A DNA stretch of 64,000 nucleotides from Labia minor (Eukaryota; Arthropoda; Insecta; Dermaptera; Spongiphoridae). The stretch lies in assembly GCA_963082975.1 (NCBI GenBank), contig OY720344.1, positions 68,290,546 to 68,354,545 of the forward strand. Reading direction: 5' to 3'. The first letter of the stretch is position 1; every line of letters begins with the position of its first letter. This document shows, piece by piece, positions 1 through 10,128 of this stretch. Under the pieces are notes generated by a model. It was given only the letters and a program-made list of their open reading frames with translations, searched no databases and was not told the DNA's origin. The position numbers and the translations under genes were made by a program.

Positions 1-270
1 AGTAAAGTACCAGTTTGCTTCGAGATATTTGCTTCATATTTTGTATATAGATTTAAAAATATGAAAAAGATTCAGATACCAAATTTCATAATGATCTGAC
101 TACCGGAAGTGACATTTTATCTATACAAGTAGCGTTAGGTGTAGATTATAAATATATATAATAGTGTTAAACCATTTTACTTTATAATTTAAATTAATTA
201 GTTTGTTTATTTTTATTGTTGTTAAAACATAATGATAATAACCTAATTACCTATTTATATGCGGGAAAGT
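1..270 (+). mobile_element. Family D short repeat, 5' part cut by window edge
   Basis: This stretch is nearly identical to 5250-5518 of the complete family D copy, including the inverted terminal motif TATGCGGGAAAGT at its right end (258-270). The window begins inside the element. The 3' hairpin seen in the complete copy is missing: only CTAAGGGCAA and a T run follow the motif, so the extreme 3' end has been lost or mutated. It is a non-coding, non-autonomous repeat. Confidence 0.8.
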
Positions 271-378
271 CTAAGGGCAATTTTTTTAAACACAAAATTA
301 CTTCAAAGGCTAAGAATGGACGCGGGCGCGGCACAAAAAGGAAAAAATAGGTAAGCTTTCTTAAAAAAAAGTATTGAA
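271..378. other. Short unassigned segment with donor-like site
   Basis: A small GC-richer patch (GGACGCGGGCGCGGC near 319) is followed by an A-rich run and a consensus-looking splice donor GTAAGC at about 351. No convincing open frame or acceptor supports an exon. It separates the D repeat from the foldback. Confidence 0.3.
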
Positions 379-1167
379 ATCTAATCAAAAACATACCTGT
401 TAAAAAGGGGGCCAAGTTCCTATCTGCTATTTGTTTGCCTAAAAAAGGGTTCAAATCCATTCCAATGCCAAGTTTAGATGCACTTTAAAATCATTCATAA
501 TCATTTTCATCAACAGCCTGATCCACTGGTAAACATTTGGCATTCCCAAGAAGCGCCACCACACCCAGTCCTCCACCTCCTGCATCCAGGCACGCCACTT
601 TATTCGCGTCAACGGTCCATCTGGTCGAAATTCACTTTACCATACACCCAACTCAAAATATGGTATAGTTGTTAAAATACGTAGGTACATGGTTTAAAAT
701 ATCTAAAATTATAATACTTAGAAATTTGAGCTTGGCAGGTTTTCGTGCTGTACGTAACACTAGATTAATTGTATAATTATATTTATTATTTAAATATATA
801 AATTAACCTGCTAAGTTCAAATTTCTAAGTATTATAATTTTAGATATTTTAAACCAAGTACCTACGTATTTTAACAACTATACCATATTTTGAGTTGGGT
901 GTATGGTAAAGTGAATTTCGACCAGATGGACCGTTGACGCGAATAAAGTGGCGTGCCTGGATGCAGGAGGTGGAGGACTGGGTGTGGTGGCGCTTCTTGG
1001 GAATGCCAAATGTTTACCAGTGGATCAGGCTGTTGATGAAAATGATTATGAATGATTTTAAAGTGCATCTAAACTTGGCATTGGAATGGATTTGAACCCT
1101 TTTTTAGGCAAACAAATAGCAGATAGGAACTTGGCCCCCTTTTTAACAGGTATGTTTTTGATTAGAT
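379..1167. repeat. Foldback element: 363-bp near-perfect inverted repeat
   Basis: Arms 379-741 and 805-1167 are reverse complements about a fixed centre (paired positions sum to 1546), with only a few mismatches, all near the loop. The loop is 63 bp of AT-rich sequence. Each arm is clearly more GC-rich than the flanks and carries a 61-codon open frame without an early ATG (910-1095 on plus, mirrored at 451-636 on minus) that is unusually rich in tryptophan (a WVWW run). A second short frame starts at an ATG at 1087 and runs to a donor-like GTATGT at about 1150. I do not recognise either product. The near-identity of the arms means a recent origin or continuing gene conversion. It may be a foldback transposon that captured an exon, or an inverted duplication. 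Confidence 0.85.
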
Positions 1168-1204
1168 ATAGATATATACAATTTTAGCTAGCATAATAAG
1201 ATAA
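1168..1204 (-). repeat. Terminal scrap of a family C repeat
   Basis: The 37 bases ending in TTTAGCTAGCATAATAAGAT match the right-hand end of family C copies at about 1920-1940 and 50110-50140. The opposite end of a fresh C copy begins directly at 1205, so two C termini sit head to tail. Confidence 0.7.
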
Positions 1205-1945
1205 GAGTACCGGGACCCCGAGCCTCGGCTCGGTACTTAAGTTAAAAAAAATGATTCATTATTATTGGATTTGGCTGGTAATATTAATACCTGGGCACCG
1301 AGCTCTCGCTCTACCCTTTAAAAATATTGATATACAATTCTTTAATTATTTATTACAATTATTAAATGTAATAAATAATATTTTATTGAAAAAATATTAA
1401 AAATTATAAAACTATCTAAAACTTAATTAATAAAAGAACAATGAATAAATAAATCACGAAAATAGATAAAAAAAATGCACGCGGCGAGTTTCGATCCTTC
1501 GAACTCGGGGAGTAAAAACAATTGTTTTTACCACTGGTCTAAGATATTTTGATAATAACAAACATATTTTTACCATCTTTCAAAGACATTTATTTGTTTT
1601 GTTGTTTTTTTTGAGAGAGATTAATAAATATATATATATTTTATTAAAAATAAATATTTTTAATTTTATTTCGAAATTAAATTCGAAATTAAATAATAAA
1701 TTTTAAAATATTTTAAATATAAAAAAAATATTAATACAATATCCTTTAAAAAAAGGCGGGAGTAAAATTTCAAAATGGATGCCATTGACGTCACCCATAT
1801 ATAATTTTTAATTAAGAAATAAATAATGAAGCTGTATGTTTCAAGAGATATGGTTTTTGAGAACCAATATAGAAATATATATAGAAATATATATAGAAAT
1901 ATATATAGATATATACAATTTTAGCTAGCATAATAAGATAAGATA
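1205..1945 (-). mobile_element. Family C repeat, copy 1 (near full length)
   Basis: Read on the minus strand it starts TCTTATCTTATTATGCTAGC and ends with a perfect 7-bp hairpin CCGAGCC-GA-GGCTCGG (1218-1233) just before GGTACTC. Minus-strand 1545 to 1480 looks tRNA-like, with GAGTTCGAAGGATCGAAACTC resembling a pol III B box. Further copies lie at 38135-38432, 48542-50141 and 51371-52127. The terminal hairpin and head-to-tail junction suggest a Helentron-like element; the tRNA-like block would fit a SINE. It encodes no protein. Confidence 0.7.
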
Positions 1946-2067
1946 AACTCGTAAAGGCTCCAAAAAGGGAGTTCAGTTTTTTTTTTTATATTTCAATTCA
2001 ATATTTATATTGGAATTCAATTCAATACAATAAAACTTTAAAAAAAATGAGGAGGGAAGATTATTGT

Positions 2068-2125
2068 TTATAGTCCGGTGGCCCTCCAAACTTGAGATCG
2101 AGGGTTCAAATCTTGCCAAGTTGAT
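2068..2125 (+). repeat. tRNA-like SINE head fragment
   Basis: TAGTCCGGTGG resembles a pol III A box, and GAGGGTTCAAATCTTGCC, about 30 bases later, a B box. No complete acceptor stem can be drawn, so this is a tRNA-derived SINE fragment rather than a tRNA gene. A similar B-box tail followed by CCAAGTT is at about 14975-14995. Confidence 0.45.
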
Positions 2126-2231
2126 TGAAATTTAAGATTTAAAAACGATATAATAATAAATACAAAGCTTGGATAAAATGAACTTATATCCTGATAGATA
2201 ATAATAACAAAAATAACAATAATATTAAAAA

Positions 2232-2687
2232 ACCTGGATAGTTTCCATATATTATATTTTATATATTAAATTTAATTAATTAAATATTATAAATTAAAAT
2301 TAATAAATAATATTTATTAAACCAGCACGTGTTTGGCTCTTTGTTGATGGCACCAAGTCACGCGTTGGCGTGTGATTTGCAGTGTTAAAAAATTAATTCC
2401 GGTACTTTCAGTGATTCAATTAAGCTGAAATTCTATATAGGTATACCAATTTTATTCAATTTTTAATCATATGAAAAACTATCAAACATATATTTTTATT
2501 TTTACCGATAGTTTAGAGAAAAAAAATTCTAGGTCAAACCGTTTTTGCGCTATCTTGTCTACATACACACGTACACACACACACACACACACACATTCTT
2601 CTCAACCTTAGTGAAAATGACTCAGGGACCTTCAAAACGTATAAAAACATCAAAATCTCGATATCGAAAATTTTCTGGCGAGATAGT
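2232..2687 (-). mobile_element. Family A short repeat, copy 1
   Basis: It contains the family A body: a block around TTTGGCTCTTTGTTGATGG, the AATTCCGGTACTTTCAG segment, a (CA)n microsatellite at about 2569-2594, and the minus-strand 5' terminus ACTATCTCGCCAGA at 2687. The 3' hairpin end is degenerate (ACCTGGATAGTTTCC). It is non-coding and lies just downstream of the TPR exon with respect to transcription. Confidence 0.75.
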
Positions 2688-2842
2688 AAAAAAAACTTAA
2701 AAATTTATAAGGTATTTGTAATAAGAACAGGTTATTTATGTTCCATTATAATTTCTAGGAGAGTGTTTGAAGATAAAGTTTATAATTTTCTTAATTTACT
2801 GGGTGGATTTATTATATTAATAGTAGCAAGAAATGAGCTTAC

Positions 2843-2986
2843 CTGTAAACATGACCTAAGTTGTAGTGAGCATTAACATGGTTCGGTGAATAGCGGATTG
2901 CAGCTAAGAAATGCGCTTCCGCTTCTTCATTGTCTGTCATTAAGGTGCCGAGGTTGTTGTGGGCGCTCGCATACGACGGCCACAAT
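2843..2986 (-). CDS. TMTC1: Internal exon of a TMTC1-like TPR transmembrane protein
   Basis: This is a 144-nt exon flanked on the minus strand by acceptor TTTACTTTCAG and donor GTAAGC. It enters with one base of a split codon and leaves with two, so it is phase-symmetrical. It encodes about 47 complete residues, starting LWPSYASAHNNLGTLMTD and ending AHYNLGHVY. Two NNLG/YNLG helix-A motifs lie 31 residues apart instead of the canonical 34. From what I know of the family, this shortened spacing and the NNLGTL motif point to TMTC1-type proteins: ER multi-pass membrane proteins with C-terminal TPRs that O-mannosylate cadherins. The rest of the protein is outside the window or in undetected exons. 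A different TMTC paralogue, or another TPR protein such as an OGT-like one, is possible. The exon reads cleanly and is far more GC-rich than its surroundings, so a functional gene is likely. Confidence 0.72.
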
Positions 2987-3628
2987 CTGAAAGTAAAGAC
3001 AGAAATTGTTTTAAGATATTATTCAAAAGAAACATTTATCAAACCACCAGGCACATTTTAGAAATTCACAGAGGCAAGAAAAGAGAGAGACGATCCTGCA
3101 TTTGGATAAGCCTGACTGTATAATATATTTAAAAAAATACCCCTCTTCTTCTACAATTCTTACCTCATTGTAATAAATTATTTTATTTGAAGATGAATAT
3201 CTATTTTTTATTTATAACGACACTTTATAATTTTTGTATTATTTTTTCATTTTACCAAGGCATGAATGTGTGATCGTAATCGCTCCTTAAATAAATTTTA
3301 CTATTAAATTAATAAATGTTAAACCACTATATCCGTTTTAAAATTTAAATCAATCTTATAATCACTATCTTACTATATGATAAATGCGAGAGAGTAGGGG
3401 GTAAGAAGGATTTAACTTTCTCCAAACGATATTTTCTGAAAAAGAGTACCAAATGACCTACAAGGCAAACAATATTTTTTTAGAAAATTTCTATCTATTC
3501 TTATAATGAAAGAGCATCAATAAGTTTCTATACTTGAACATCAGTTACAACTCATGCCATCAACCTTTCATAGTTTTCTCTTAACCATTATCCAAACCGT
3601 ATAATTATTACCCACCAATATATATATA
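2987..3628. other. AT-rich intron sequence upstream of the exon
   Basis: It holds the splice acceptor polypyrimidine tract of the TPR exon and then low-complexity AT-rich sequence. I see no open frame, TIR or tRNA-like motif in it. Confidence 0.5.
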
Positions 3629-4807
3629 TCTTATATATAAAATTCTCGTGTCACAAAACTGGCTGGACCGATTCTTATGAAATTTTTTATGCATATTCAG
3701 TAGGTCTCAAGGCATGTCAGACTTCTTTTATTAAACCTCATGAGTTGCCAAGGTGTGTCATCTTATAACTTTGCACCCTCAGTTCGAAACTCGCAAAGGC
3801 ACACTTTTTTTTAATATATATTTTTTTTACAAATTTATTAATTTTTATTATTTTAATATTTTATTTAATTATTTTATTTTATTATTAAATTTTATTTTAT
3901 TAAATTAATAATTAAGTCAATTAATTTTTTGTGCATAAATAATAGACAGACAGATAGACATGGAAAATTCTAAAGTCACTTTTGGATTCTAGAGGACATG
4001 AAACGCGAATATACGCAAAAAAATAAGAATTCTGAGCAATGTGCAGATAAAAATATTTCTATATATATATTGATATTTACAATATCTTAATTAACCTTAT
4101 TGGCCTTTTAAACTTTGAAAACATTCACATTACGGCTATAATTTAAAACTATTAATTTTTAAGATTATGTGAGTAAATCATTTTAATTAAGAAAATTTGA
4201 TTTCATAATTGAATTTTCACGTAAGATTTTAATATATATTTTTTAATATTATTTTTATAGTAGTTTAGTGTTATGCTAATTTCTTTATATTTTATTTTTA
4301 TTTTGTTTACTTTGTTTTTTTTTAAATAAATTAATAACATTTAAAGAGGCATAGAAAAATTAACCGAGGCAGGAAAAGTGATGGGGTTTGAAATTAATTA
4401 ATTTGATAAGACAAAATAATTAGTATCAGAGAGAATAATATTTGCAAAGAATTTAAAACGAGGTTGCAATCGGGAAATTATTATCAAAGGGGATCAAAAT
4501 TAAAATATATAAAGCAATTATTTTTTCTGTTGTATTATATGGATGGTCTATAACCCTGGGAGATGAGAGTAGATTCAGAGTATTTGAGAATAGGATTCTT
4601 CCCAACGTTTATGGGCCAAAGAAAATATATTGGAAGTCCGTTTGGAAGACCAATTGTGAACAGGGTGGACAATGTAGGAAGGAACGTGAGAGAGATGGGA
4701 CAGAGTAGGAGTTAGATGGTTATAGCTCAGAATAGGGACACTCGGGGGTACAGGGGGCGGAGCCCCCGTCTAGGTGTGGAGAGCGCCGAAGGCGCTGGAG
4801 CAGCTGG
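3629..4807 (+). mobile_element. Helitron H1 (complete, non-autonomous) carrying a LINE fragment
   Basis: The 5' end is TC followed by TTATATATAAAATTCTCGTG and the 3' end is CTGG. Just before the 3' end lies the hairpin GCGCC-GAA-GGCGC. The element sits exactly between A (3628) and T (4808), the Helitron target rule. A second GC-rich palindrome, GGGGGCGGAGCCCCC, precedes the 3' hairpin. There is no Rep/helicase, so it is non-autonomous. Internally (about 4030-4740) it shares sequence with Helitron H4, including a decayed non-LTR reverse-transcriptase thumb and C-terminal region. Confidence 0.85.
4440..4745 (+). pseudogene. Captured non-LTR reverse transcriptase fragment in H1
   Basis: Frames here read like the C-terminal part of an arthropod LINE polymerase: an IKGDQN-like stretch, a VVLYGW motif, then GDESRFRVFENRILP, followed by the (CR)KERERDGT-like tail. 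Several stops and frameshifts and a deletion relative to H4 make it non-functional. LINE similarity stops at about 4742, where the Helitron 3' end begins. Confidence 0.65.
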
Positions 4808-4808
4808 T

Positions 4809-4876
4809 ATATATATATATATATATATACAGAATTTTATCTATATTTTTTTGTATATATTGATAAAATTCTGAGC
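4809..4876. repeat. (TA)n run and small hairpin
   Basis: A TA microsatellite directly follows the Helitron 3' end. It is followed by an 11-bp inverted repeat (AGAATTTTATC and GATAAAATTCT) around a T-rich loop. Confidence 0.6.
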
Positions 4877-4934
4877 TGGGAAAGATTATGCAGTATTTAA
4901 ATAAAATTACCTAATAGGATGCCTTTAACTTTTT

Positions 4935-5061
4935 ACTTTCCCGCATACTTCGTAATCGTCAAAAATTTCGACTACGAGATTTCGATAGATCTTGACGTTT
5001 TAGACCTCCCTGAGTCGGAAAATACCATTTTTCGAGTTATGTCTGTGTGTGTGTATGTATG

Positions 5062-5092
<31 letters not shown>

Positions 5093-5537
5093 TGTCTGTG
5101 AGCAAATTTACTCAAAAACTAATCAAGCTAGGACTTCCAAATTTGGTACACCGATATTATTCACAGTTTGTAGATTTCTCTCAAAATTTCGTCAAAATCG
5201 GTTAACCGGAAGTGATACTTTACCTACACTGGTTGCGTTTACCTTTCAAGTAAAGTACCAGTTTGCTTCGAGATATTTGCTTCATATTTTGTATATAGAT
5301 TTAAAAATATGAAAAAAATTCAGATACCAAATTTCATCATGATTTGACTACCAGAAGTGACATTTTACCTATACAAGTAGCTTTAGGTGTATATTATAAA
5401 TATATATAATAGTGTTAAACCATTTTACTTTATAATTTAAATTAATTGGTTTGTTTATTTTTATTGTTGTTAAAACATAATAATAATAACCTAATTACCT
5501 ATTTATATGCGGGAAAGTCTAGGGGAGGACACTCCCG
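4935..5537 (+). mobile_element. Family D short repeat, complete copy
   Basis: It starts with ACTTTCCCGCATA. The inverted copy TATGCGGGAAAGT lies at 5506-5518 and is followed by a perfect hairpin GGGAG-GACA-CTCCC at 5523-5536. A (TGTA)n microsatellite at about 5051-5090 precedes a block with CCAAATTTGGTACACC and AAAATCGGTTAACCGGAAG, similar to the body of families A and B. Translated frames here are artefacts of the microsatellite. The layout fits a Helentron-type non-autonomous element. Confidence 0.75.
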
Positions 5538-6875
5538 CTTTTTTATATTTTTGATTAATTAATCATCAGGAGTCAATAACTATTATCAGGTAAAAAGTCA
5601 CAACATTCATTGCAATGATTACAGTGACTTTTAAATCTAATTTTGAAAATTGCTATGTTTCAATTTGTAATTATAAAAATTGAAAAATTAAAAAAATTTA
5701 ATCTATAATTTGATTATTTTTTATACAAAAAGTGTTCTATCGATTTGAAAAAGTATTATTTATTAAATATTTTTTTAAAAAATTGCAGTCGATGGAAGAG
5801 GCCAGGAGGATGCTATTAAAAATATATACAGACTACATATATTATTTAATTATAAAGTGAATAATAGAAATGTTTTATAATATAAGTTTTATAATTTAAA
5901 TTCCTTTAATTTTCTCCTCATTTTTTTTGAAATCGTGTAATATTTATAAAATATTTAATACAAATCAATGGAATGTTCGGATAAAAAAATTTCGGTAGTA
6001 ATTTAATTTAAAGCTGGTTGGATCTTTGAGCCAGAATTAGCTTGAAAAAAACGGCTTTTTTAATCGCAAGTGAATAACCCATCAAGAATGACTGTTTTAT
6101 CATTCGAAAATAATAATTGACTGAAAATAAATATAATATTTATAAAAACAAAAGATCTGTGCAATTTTTTTATGCAAAGATTGTAATTTAGAATAACTAA
6201 AATTTTCTTTTTAAATGTATTTTGATGATTTTTTGAAAATTTATTTGATATTTTTCAAAATATTATTTGTAAAATTAAATAATGATATAATGATTTGTGA
6301 AATCTTATATATATATATATATAGATATATATATTTAAAAAAGAATTAATTTTAAAATTTAAAACTATTTTTACCAAAGTGTATAATAAATATTATTTTA
6401 TGTTCAGTTTCTCTTTTTCCTTTTTTTAGATTACGTAATAACTATGGTAATAATTTTTTGCCAAAGTGGAATTATTTAACTAAATGCAATTAGAGAGGAT
6501 TATTTGAATACTAAATTTGTTTGTGCAGAGAGAAAAAGTCGAGAGCTCCGGAACCCCACTTGCATGAATATTTCAGAGCTTGGCAGCGCCTTCGGCGATT
6601 CCAGTATTTTCCGAGACTAGATGAAGCTCTTCGACCCCTCCCCCCAACTTCATCCATGTCGTTATCAAATTTTCACGAGATTCTGCTTAAAGTGAGAGAC
6701 CAGAGAGACACTTGGACAATGTTTTCGGAACGTTTTTTTATCATCCTTTACTTTTCTGTTTATTCTCTTTTTTTATTTTTTTGTTTTATTTTAACCCTCA
6801 AAAAGTCAGTTTCTTTTGAACAGTTGCGTTAACTATAACTAAAAAAAAATAATTCTACAAAGTTCATATTTCATA

Positions 6876-6910
<35 letters not shown>

Positions 6911-7012
6911 ATATTAGTACACAAAAATGTAACTTACATCCCATAAAGAGACGAATAAAATAAATTGACTAAGAGCTTTCCAGTAAACTTCAGATATCCA
7001 ATGCATGATATT
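5538..7012. other. AT-rich stretch with one GC-richer island
   Basis: Mostly low-complexity AT. The interval 6521-6740 is clearly more GC-rich, with the palindrome GCGCCTTCGGCG near 6587 and an open 103-codon frame that becomes phenylalanine-rich low complexity after about 55 codons. I see no splice context or family similarity. An (ATT)n microsatellite occupies about 6876-6909. Confidence 0.4.
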
Positions 7013-7502
7013 AAGTCCGCGACTTTTTGAATTTCCTGTCTTTTAAATGAAATGGCAACAATGATCCTATCAGAAAGCAACTATCAGCTGACTCCTGTCA
7101 AAGTTTGAGCCAATTGGGTCTTTTAGTTTTTATTTGACATCCATTAATAACAGACTACTTCCTGATTTGGAAAGAAAATGAGAAAGAGTGAATCTACATG
7201 AAAATCCATGAATTGGGATACGAATTCCTATGCCCTATTCCATGCCTTCTAGGGATCCATTGAAATATACAAATTTTCAAAAGTCTATCTCAATTTAAAG
7301 TTGATGAAAAATCGATTTCAATTGGTCTTAAGAGCGAACAGACAGAGAGACAGACAGACATGAAGTGAAGTAAATAAAAACGTTATAATAAAATTGGAAA
7401 AACGTTGGAAAAAATTGTAAAGAGCTAAAAGGAGACTATGTTAAAAAAAAATAAAATAATTTTATATCAAAAAACCTGTTTCTCTCAAAAAGTCACGGAC
7501 TT
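7013..7502. mobile_element. MITE with 18-bp terminal inverted repeats (family G)
   Basis: The ends are AAGTCCGCGACTTTTTGA and the inverted AAGTCCGTGACTTTTTGA, a 17/18 match. The 490-bp interior holds CAAATTTTCAAAAGTCTATC, an AAAATCGATTTCAATTGG block and a short (GACA)n run. It has no coding capacity. The superfamily is not identifiable from the TIR alone, and the flanking TTA/TTA duplication is only suggestive. Confidence 0.6.
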
Positions 7503-9212
7503 ATTGACCTGTCCTCATAGATAAATAGATATTAAAAATAATATTAATTATATATATTGGCTTGAAAAGTATAGGGTGCCTTTTACATGATTGATAAATT
7601 AATTAATAAATTAGCATTTTATTTAATTAATTTCTTAACGGCTTTTGATAATAGAAAGTAGAATCGAATTTCCACAATTTATATATCTAAAATCATTTAA
7701 ATTTAATTTGAATAATTATTAGTGTGATGAATGGGCATGCAAATCACCGAGTATTTTCTCATTTGTTGTAATGAACTGGAACCGACAACAATAATTTTCT
7801 TTTTCTCGTTGATTTTTGGTTAATATATACTTTTTAAATTGACCTTTGAAAAAACAGTGTAGCACTAATAAAACCTCTAAAATACAATTCAAATATCTTG
7901 AACTTTTAAAATTTCGATAAACATGTTTGATCTTTTTTAAAATTTAAAATACTGTTAATTCCAGAAAGTGAAATTTTGATTTCAAACTGTTATCGGAAAT
8001 TAATTTGATAAAATAATCTTATTTTGCAGAAATAAATTCAGATGAAATACTAATATTAATGTATCCTGATTTTATGTTAATTTTTAAAATTTGTTTTCAA
8101 ATCAGATAATTAATATATGATAAGTGTTACCCAAATTTGGTTTATAAATCCTGAAAAAGATGAAGTTTATTTGTTGATAAAAATTACTGTAATTTGATAA
8201 ACAATCCATGTCATCCAATTTATTCTTTATTTTATTTTATTTGCATAAAGCTGATTCTTTTCATAAGGTATAATCTTACCACAAAGAGAATGTATACGAA
8301 ATTCAATTTTTCAAAAAGTCGAATAAATTACCAAGTTTTATTAAAAAATTGACATAGTAAATTATTAATAATAATATTCTTTTTCTGTGAGAAAATAAAA
8401 AAGATTTACCGCAATTTAAAGGTAGTTGATAAAATTTTATCACTAAAACAAAGACAGTCGATTTTTAAACTAGTATATCGTCATATATATAATGTCTCAC
8501 AAAACCTTATTTTCTTTGGTCGATATATTTTTGGTTTAGTTAGATCAGAATGTCTGGGTTAAATTAATGATGGAGGTTTTATAAAAATGTTTTGTGTTGC
8601 CCCAGTGAAGATACTGTGGCTTACAGTTTGGGAATCATTGATTTATTTAATAGATAATTCATTAATGGAACCTTAAAGGGGTATTTTCTTTGAAATTTTG
8701 GAACCAAAAATATAATTGTCATACCTCATATCACTACTACATATGTATACAAACGTAAATGAAAGTAAAAATTGAAATCAAGATTAGATAGATTTATTTC
8801 AGGATCATGACTACAGGGAATAACTTAATGAAATGCTCCGGTAAGAATGAAAAATTGTACAAATGAATGGTGGAATGGGGAAATTTATCAACTCGGGGTA
8901 GGGAGGAGGGGATTAACCTCAGGATTCCAGAAGCACAGAGAGATAGAGCTTATCGATTCAAAAGAATTATTCATTTGCACACCAAGCTTTTATTAATTAA
9001 CTTTAATGATCTTTTTTTTTATAATTTTTACTCCACTAAATTATTTTAGAATTAATCTGATTTACTTTTATTATACAAGATTTAATTATATATATATATA
9101 TATTAAAGAAATTTCGTATATCTTTATTAATAAATCTTTATTATATAATTAAAAAATAACAATTTTTTATTCTCTTGTTTGAAATTAAAATTTTTATGAA
9201 TTAGAGGATACA

Positions 9213-9249
<37 letters not shown>

Positions 9250-9481
9250 ATCATATATTATATGTATCAAATATACTCGTTTAGGTTCCTGTGAGAGATT
9301 ATGAAAAGTTAATTTTACGATATCTTCACGTGTTTCAATTATTTCGATAATTCTATTTCTTCTATTTCGACTATTTTGTTGTTATTTTCATGTGAATTTC
9401 GAGAAAGTAATCTCTTGAAATAACACCAAAATAGGAGTCGAAAAGTCAAGATGAAAATTAAAACATAAAAGAATTTTAAAA
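7503..9481. other. AT-rich intronic or intergenic sequence
   Basis: I see no gene, TIR pair or tRNA-like motif. A short purine-rich patch at about 8866-8950 carries a 60-codon frame that I regard as chance. A (TA)n run lies at 9218-9245. Confidence 0.5.
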
Positions 9482-10128
9482 AATCTGGAGTATCTCTAGT
9501 CGACTATCTCGCAAATTTGAATTGGATAATCATACTTTTTTCTATATTTGAAAATTAATTAAAATTTTATTCTATCCGATCATAGGATTTAAGGTTTTTA
9601 ACATAATTTACAATGATAACATTTTATTGAAATAAGAAGGCAATCAAATAATATCAACTTTGTTTGGATTTTTTTCAACGTAAATAAAACCTTTACATTC
9701 ATTTTTAAGTCAATATTTAAAAAAATGAATTACGGTACTTCCAGCGATTCGATTAAGCTGATATTCTAAATATAGCAGTTTTATACAATTTTTAATCATG
9801 TGAAAAACAAACATCTATTTATCTATCTTTATTTTTAAGGTCAGTTTAGAAGAAAAAAAAGTGGTAGGTTATGGCCCTCTTCCCGATGAATATAGTTCTC
9901 AAAAGTTGATAGAAAACTACGAATTCTGAATAATGTCCGTGTACCAAATTTCATTCTAGCTCAAACTGTTTTTATATACACAACACACACTCACACACAC
10001 AGAGAGAGAGAGAGAGAGATAATTTTTTTCAACCTTACAATTAGTTCAAATGACTCAGGGGCCTTCAAAATGTAAAAACATCAAAAGTTCGACATAGAAA
10101 ATCGCAATACTATCTCTTGCGAGATAAA
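9482..10128 (-). mobile_element. Family A short repeat, copy 2 (interrupted)
   Basis: The hairpin end (CTGGAGTATCTCTAGTCGACTATCTCGC) is at 9485-9512. The body resumes at about 9728 with TTACGGTACTTCCAGCGATTC, and the other terminus TTGCGAGATA is near 10125. About 200 bp between the two is unrelated, either an insertion or a replacement. The internal microsatellite here is (CA)n followed by (GA)n at 9993-10018. Confidence 0.65.

Noticed and set aside
251-460. 69-codon minus-strand frame across the left foldback arm
   Set aside because: It runs from the arm into a phenylalanine-rich AT flank; the mirrored right arm diverges in the same place, so the frame is not conserved as a protein.
5049-5312. 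87-codon plus-strand frame starting with a Met-Cys-Tyr-Val repeat
   Set aside because: It is the translation of the (TGTA)n microsatellite of a family D element.
6583-6600. GCGCCTTCGGCG palindrome as a Helitron 3' hairpin
   Set aside because: No CTRR end follows at the expected distance and the flanks do not match H1, H2 or H4.
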